Below are positions 61,898 through 64,000 of a stretch of 64,000 nt of DNA, piece by piece. Origin of the DNA: Undibacterium_A arcticum. Its GTDB lineage: Bacteria; Pseudomonadota; Gammaproteobacteria; Burkholderiales; Burkholderiaceae_D. Below the pieces are notes generated by a model. That model was not told the DNA's origin and did no database searches. It saw only the letters and a program-made list of their open reading frames with translations. Each line of letters starts with the position of its first letter. Position 1 is the first letter of the stretch. Position numbers and translations under genes: made by a program. Location of the stretch: the NCBI RefSeq assembly GCF_042660705.1, contig NZ_JBHSUQ010000001.1; one strand, given 5' to 3'.

Positions 61898-62008
61898 GGC
61901 TGTATCAGATAATGAGCAGAGTGTGAGCGCTACAAATAGGACCAGCAAACAGGCGGCGCACCGAGTATGGCACGCCGCCGATACGGCCTGGTGCCGGTTA
62001 GCTCAGGC

Positions 62009-63217
62009 TTACTTCCACAGCGAACACTTCGATTCGGCCTTCGAGGTAAACGCCTGGTCGCCTGGAATCGTCTGCGCCACCTTGTAGTAATCCCAAGGGT
62101 ATTTCGATTCCGACTGTTTCTTCACTTCCATCAAATACATGTCGTGCACCATGCGACCGTCCGGACGGATCACGCCATTCTTGGCGAACATGTCATTGAC
62201 CTTGGTCTTCTTCATCTGCGCTATCACCTTGTCGGCGTCGTCGGTGCCGGCCGTCTTGACCGCGTTCAGATAGAACATCGCCGCCGAGTAGTCGCCCGCC
62301 TGCAACATCGACGGTTCCTTCTTCATCTTGGCGAAATATTTCTTCGACCAGGCGCGGGTTTCGGCGTTTTGATCCCAGTACCAGCCATCGGTCAGGTACA
62401 TGCCCTGAGTCAGGTTCAGGCCGAGCGAATGGATATCGTTAATGAACATCAGCAAGCCGGCCATCTTCATGGTCTTGGTAACGCCAAACTCGTTGGCGGC
62501 CTTGATCGCATTGATGGTGTCGCCGCCGGCGTTGGCCAGTCCGAGGATCTGCGCCTTCGAAGACTGTGCCTGCAGCAGGAAGGACGAGAAGTCGGAGGCC
62601 GACAGCGGATGCTTGACCGCGCCCAGCACCTTGCCGCCGTTCGCCTTGACGACGTCGGCCGTATCTTTTTCCAGCGACGCGCCGAATGCGTAGTCGGCGG
62701 TCAGGAAGAACCACGATTTGCCGCCCTGCTTTACGATTGCCGAGCCGGTGCCCTTGGCCAGCGCCACCGTGTCGTACGCATAATGAATGGTGTACGGCGT
62801 GCAGTCTTCATTGGTCAGGCGGGCCGAGCCGGCGCCGATCGAGATGAAGGGCTTCTTCTTTTCGGCGGCGATCTTCGCCATCGCCAGGTTGGTGCCGGAA
62901 TTGGTGCCGCCCAGCAGCATGTCGACGCCCTGCTGGTCGAACCATTCGCGCGCCTTGCTGGCGGCGATGTCGGCCTTGTTCTGATGGTCGGCCACCACGA
63001 ATTCGATCTTCTTACCGTTGATCATGCCGCCCATGTCGGCGATCGCCATCTTGATCGCTTCCGCGCCGCCCGGGCCGTCGATGTCGGCATACACGCCGGA
63101 CATGTCGGTGATGAAGCCGATCTTGATCACATCGCCGGAAATCTGCGCCGACGCGGCGCCGGCAAACCCGAAGGCAGTAATGGCGGAAACCGCGAGCGCG
63201 ATTTTTTTCAGTGTCAT
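62009..63217 (-). CDS. LivK-type periplasmic amino-acid-binding protein
   Basis: The 402-residue protein has a signal peptide ending Ala-Ala-Ser-Ala, then Ile-Lys-Ile-Gly-Phe-Ile-Thr-Asp-Met-Ser-Gly-Val-Tyr and Gly-Thr-Asn-Ser-Gly-Thr-Asn-Leu at the ligand site. It lies between livF and livH, so it is the dedicated receptor of this importer. Ligands in this branch include branched-chain amino acids, aromatic acids and amides. A late Cys-Ser-Leu-Trp-Lys end is of note but not diagnostic. Confidence 0.92.
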   Translation of the reverse strand: MTLKKIALAVSAITAFGFAGAASAQISGDVIKIGFITDMSGVYADIDGPGGAEAIKMAIADMGGMINGKKIEFVVADHQNKADIAASKAREWFDQQGVDMLLGGTNSGTNLAMAKIAAEKKKPFISIGAGSARLTNEDCTPYTIHYAYDTVALAKGTGSAIVKQGGKSWFFLTADYAFGASLEKDTADVVKANGGKVLGAVKHPLSASDFSSFLLQAQSSKAQILGLANAGGDTINAIKAANEFGVTKTMKMAGLLMFINDIHSLGLNLTQGMYLTDGWYWDQNAETRAWSKKYFAKMKKEPSMLQAGDYSAAMFYLNAVKTAGTDDADKVIAQMKKTKVNDMFAKNGVIRPDGRMVHDMYLMEVKKQSESKYPWDYYKVAQTIPGDQAFTSKAESKCSLWK

Positions 63218-63288
63218 GGTGTCTTCCTTAGGCAGGTTAAGCTAGCGTTACAGCCAGCCAGGCAGGTGTGCAAAATTCAACAGCAAAG

Positions 63289-63999
63289 TCATACGCCCAG
63301 CAAGGTATGCAATACCGGCATCTTGGCGTTCAATTCGGATGCAGCAAAGGTCTCGACGATCTGACCATGCTCCATCACGTAAAACCGGTCCGCCAGCGGT
63401 GCCGCGAATCGGAAATTCTGTTCCACCATCACGATCGTGTAGCCCTTGGCCTTGAGCGTCGTGATCATGCGCGCCAGCGTCTGCACGATGACCGGCGCCA
63501 GCCCTTCCGAGATCTCATCCAGCAGCAGCAGGCGGGCGCCGGTGCGCAGGATCCGGGCCACCGCCAGCATCTGCTGCTCGCCGCCGGACAGCCGCGTGCC
63601 CTGGCTGTTCCTGCGCTCTTTCAGGTTCGGGAACATGTCGTAGATTTCCTCGACCGACATGCCCTTGTCGGTGTTCGAGACCACTGGCGGCAGCAGCAGG
63701 TTTTCTTCGGTCGACAGCGAGGAAAAGATGCCGCGTTCTTCCGGACAGTAGCCGATGCCGTGATGCGCAATCTTGTGGGTCGGCAGGTCGATGATCTCCT
63801 TGCCGTTCAGCTTGATCGAACCCTTGCGGGCGCCGGTCAGGCCCATGATCGCGCGCAGCGTGGTGGTGCGGCCGGCGCCATTGCGGCCGAGCAGGGTCAC
63901 GACCTCGCCCTGGTCGACTGCCAGGTTGACGTCGTGCAGGATGTGCGACTCGCCGTACCAGGCGTGCAGCTGGCTGATTTCGAGGGCTTTGGCGCTCAT
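63289..63999 (-). CDS. livF: branched-chain amino-acid ABC transporter ATPase LivF
   Basis: The 236-residue protein has the ABC signature Leu-Ser-Gly-Gly-Glu-Gln-Gln, Walker B Leu-Leu-Leu-Leu-Asp-Glu, and the LivF-type C terminus (Ala-Asp-Arg-Phe-Tyr-Val-Met-Glu-His-Gly). Walker A reads Gly-Arg-Asn-Gly-Ala-Gly-Arg-Thr-Thr, with Arg in place of the usual Lys. It should be followed upstream, outside the window, by livG. It powers uptake together with LivG. The start at 63999 is one base from the window edge. Confidence 0.94.
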   Translation of the reverse strand: MSAKALEISQLHAWYGESHILHDVNLAVDQGEVVTLLGRNGAGRTTTLRAIMGLTGARKGSIKLNGKEIIDLPTHKIAHHGIGYCPEERGIFSSLSTEENLLLPPVVSNTDKGMSVEEIYDMFPNLKERRNSQGTRLSGGEQQMLAVARILRTGARLLLLDEISEGLAPVIVQTLARMITTLKAKGYTIVMVEQNFRFAAPLADRFYVMEHGQIVETFAASELNAKMPVLHTLLGV

Positions 64000-64000
64000 C

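Overview
The window is chromosomal DNA of a GC-rich betaproteobacterium, most likely an Oxalobacteraceae-type member of the Burkholderiales. This rests on the gene order mnmG-rsmG-parA-parB-atpIBEFHAGDC, hemE next to priA, a DUF4148 protein and two LivK-type binding proteins; no rRNA is present to confirm it. Three parS sites just upstream of mnmG place the right half of the window close to the replication origin.

Layout. 1-3.7 kb: a small array that looks like integron gene cassettes, all on the minus strand (LysE-type exporter, ceramidase-like membrane protein, small unknown protein, methyltransferase). It has two recognisable attC sites and no integrase, and the ceramidase-like cassette is split by a complete IS4-family element with an 18-bp inverted repeat and a 9-bp target duplication. 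3.9-9 kb: housekeeping and accessory genes (ArfB, VOC protein, DUF1003, GNAT, SRPBCC, polysaccharide deacetylase lipoprotein, cytochrome b561). 9-12 kb: a dihydrolipoyl-dehydrogenase-like flavoprotein and an amino-acid binding protein. 12-15 kb: a GH39-type glycosidase overlapping a glucoamylase-like gene. 15-21 kb: AhpC/AhpD peroxide defence, small unknown genes, a decayed copy of the priA 3' end, and a secreted HExxH protein. 21-25 kb: priA and hemE. 25.4-30.4 kb: a five-gene set behind a promoter that overlaps a Fur box: di-heme peroxidase, porin, periplasmic FMN-binding protein, ApbE flavin transferase and a small multi-histidine membrane protein. This is the best candidate for an under-described system, an iron-regulated envelope electron-transfer module.

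32-42 kb: a GABA/polyamine island. gabT, a four-gene PotABCD-like ABC importer, gabD and a nitronate-monooxygenase-like gene run on the minus strand, and a MocR/GabR-type regulator is transcribed divergently. 42-44 kb: PPK2 and a CoA-binding protein. 43.8-51 kb: the complete F1Fo ATP synthase operon with its terminator; two of its gene junctions carry large palindromic repeats. 51-57.4 kb: hydrolase, GNAT, parB, parA, rsmG, mnmG and the parS cluster. 57.4-64 kb: TauE/SafE exporter, iron-type alcohol dehydrogenase, and a branched-chain amino-acid ABC system (livF, binding protein, livH, livM; livG lies outside the window).

Ten otherwise well-conserved genes, including parA, ahpC, atpI and livH, are broken by frameshifts of one or two bases, nearly all explicable as a shortened homopolymer run. 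I read these mainly as consensus errors rather than true pseudogenes and annotate the intended full-length genes. Intergenic DNA is rich in dispersed palindromic repeats of at least four kinds.
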